Below are positions 62,016 through 64,000 of a DNA stretch of 64,000 bases, one piece after another. The notes under the pieces were generated by a model. The model worked only from the letters and a program-made list of their open reading frames with translations. It was not told the DNA's origin and made no database searches. A program made the position numbers and the translations under genes. Position 1 is the first letter of the stretch. Every line of letters begins with the position of its first letter. The DNA comes from Citrus sinensis (Eukaryota > Streptophyta > Magnoliopsida > Sapindales > Rutaceae): positions 23,293,501 to 23,357,500 of the forward strand of contig NC_068556.1 of NCBI RefSeq assembly GCF_022201045.2, in the 5' to 3' direction.

Positions 62016-62299
62016 CTCGGGTGAAATCCATTTAATGCAATGTAGTGAGTCACTCGGCCAGACAGAAGGGCTTGCTACGTGGCATTTCTTATTGGGGACA
62101 TTCTAGGACGATTTACAAGTTTCGAGGAGACTTTGGGCACTGGACAGTGTCGAGCACGTGGCAGATTTTGGTGTGGCAGTGGATTTATCGGCCGATCGCC
62201 AGAGATACGAGGACGTTGTATATTAAAAAAAATTCCCCCCATTGATTTTATTTTTTTATTTTTACTTAAAACAGATAGATATAATTAGGTTCGTACGCC

Positions 62300-64000
62300 T
62301 TTTTATGCCTTTTCGTTTTTTGAACGCTTGCGTTAGAAAATTGGCGTATATAATAGAAATACGATGATGATTAATTTTTATTTTTATTTTAATGATAGAA
62401 GCAATTTGGAATTGCTTGCATATTTAGTATTTAATTTGTATTTTTGTTTTGTTATTTAAGATTGACGAGCTGTTGATTGGTCTATTTTGTTTGTTGAATG
62501 AAATAAGTGGGTGTTTGGTTTTCGTGATGGCCATTTTGGGAAGATGGAAGGAACATGGAAGAATTTTTGCATGTGCTGGATCGTTTGCCTATGTTAATTA
62601 TTTTTAGTTATGATCTTATTTTGATTCCCAAAAAAAAAAAAAAAAAAATTATATCTAATTCAGTGTCCGTTTTATGAACTATGAGGTTCGCTTCGTTGAG
62701 GAAATTTTATTTTGAGCTGGGGTTTTTTTTTTTCACTTTCTATTAAGCTAAGTATGGAGCAAGGTTTTTTTTTTTATTTGGTGAAGTTTCATTTTCCTTG
62801 AGATATGATTCATTCATCAAACACAGACAATCACCACCAAACAGACATGAGTGATGAGTCCATTAGTTGACGAGTATTATCATGAAAATCGCCACCAAAT
62901 AATGTGAAAGGGCTACCAGCGAACCACCCGAAACACTCAAAGATTCTTTAATCTTAGCCCCAAAGTAAAGCACTAGCTTTTGAAAGGCAGCTAGGGACGC
63001 GAATGGCGACAAGTCATCGCCATTGGGTTTTGGGAGGGATATATGGAATCTTAAGAGAAAAATTTCCATCCTTTTTAGTGGAGTGACATATGGAATATAG
63101 TCCCTTGAGATGCGGGTTCCTTCCTATAATAATAATAATAATAATAATTGCATCCAATTATTCTTCTTTCTATTTTTGACTACTACACCTTTTAATTTCA
63201 ACATTCCCTCATCTCATTTTTGGGATAGTTGTAATGTCTACGCGACTAATGAATAGCTTTTTTTTTAATAGTAATATAACAATGAACATAAATACCTATT
63301 TTCATATCATTAAATAATTCATCTATTCAGCTGTTATATTATGATGCATTATATATCACTATAAATTCATATAGGTGCATAGTTATTTTAACAATTTCTT
63401 AAAAACTTTTAGTTATGTAAATAAATTGTAGTTATAAGATAATATTAATTGAGAAAATCTGAAATTATCTTATGATTATCATATATTTGTTTGTATTAGT
63501 TGTGAAGATGTAACTTTTCTTATTGATATATTTTCATCAATGTATAAAAGTTTGTAATCATTTTTAAATATCTGCATATTTGTCGAACAATGAAATAATT
63601 TTCTATAACAATTATGGGATATTACTTTTTATTCAAAACAATTTATATAGTATATTTAGTGATTAGGCTGTAAGGTATAGAATGAATTCTTGTTGTTGTT
63701 GTTGGATATTTGTTATAATAGTTTATTTATTAATTTATGCGTTATTATAAATCACTCACAAACCACTTATGTATCACTTTATGTTAATTGTATGTCATTA
63801 TAGGCATTGGATCTAATTTGATATTTACTTATAAACCACTTACACATCATATTAAGTCATCTGTACACCATCAACATCAAGTTGTTAATGATTCAACTTC
63901 ACAGGAGCTGTAAACAAATCGAAAGTCACAATAACTTATTACTCTAATGAAAACTCAAAAAAGTCATAACAACTCAACCTTACGCATGCAAGTCCTTCGT
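62300..64000. other. 3' flank of the ATL gene and gene-free end of window
   Basis: No gene recognised. Contains a poly(A) run (62631-62648) and an (ATA)n run (63128-63150). Minus-strand frame 62863-63069 has no recognised motif. Confidence 0.5.

Overview
The window looks like nuclear DNA of a dicot plant. It is AT-rich, its genes have many short GT-AG introns, and it carries plant-specific families (GEX2, an ATL-type RING-H2 protein) among many solo LTRs, SINEs and MITE-like elements. A woody rosid such as Citrus would fit, but the species cannot be fixed from sequence alone.

Layout. Bases 1-6.7 kb hold no convincing gene, one small MITE and simple repeats. From 6.8 to 19.9 kb three intact genes lie head-to-tail on the plus strand: the mitochondrial branched-chain acyltransferase E2 (8 exons, 513 aa), the male-gamete adhesion protein GEX2 (16 exons, 1093 aa) and the acylpyruvase FAHD1 (7 exons, 226 aa). 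From 21 to 46.3 kb lies a minus-strand tandem cluster of soluble epoxide hydrolases. Three copies are intact (A at 21.2-24.2, B at 31.8-33.5, E at 44.0-46.3 kb) and two are broken (C at 34.0-35.2, D at 41.2-42.5 kb). Between A and B is a decayed second copy of the 3' part of GEX2 plus FAHD1 exons 4-7. A block [GEX2 3' part - FAHD1 - spacer - epoxide hydrolase] was therefore duplicated in tandem and then eroded. From 46.5 kb on, genes are sparse: a 182-aa plant protein of unknown function (minus, 54.4-55.0 kb) and an intronless ATL-type RING-H2 ubiquitin ligase (plus, 61.3-62.0 kb).

The paralogous copies act as built-in empty sites, so many transposable-element insertions can be read at or near base resolution with target-site duplications: three solo LTRs, a SINE with a 17-bp duplication, a 5'-truncated LINE end, several MITEs with 8-10 bp duplications, a 2.3-kb long-TIR element with an exact 9-bp duplication, three hAT-like elements, and two cases of one element nested in another.

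The genes do not form a pathway or operon. E2 and FAHD1 are metabolic, GEX2 acts in sperm-egg contact, and the epoxide hydrolases are a stress or lipid-epoxide family expanding by tandem duplication. I found no convincing new molecular system. The most notable structure is the chimeric duplication block and the birth-and-death history of the epoxide hydrolase cluster.
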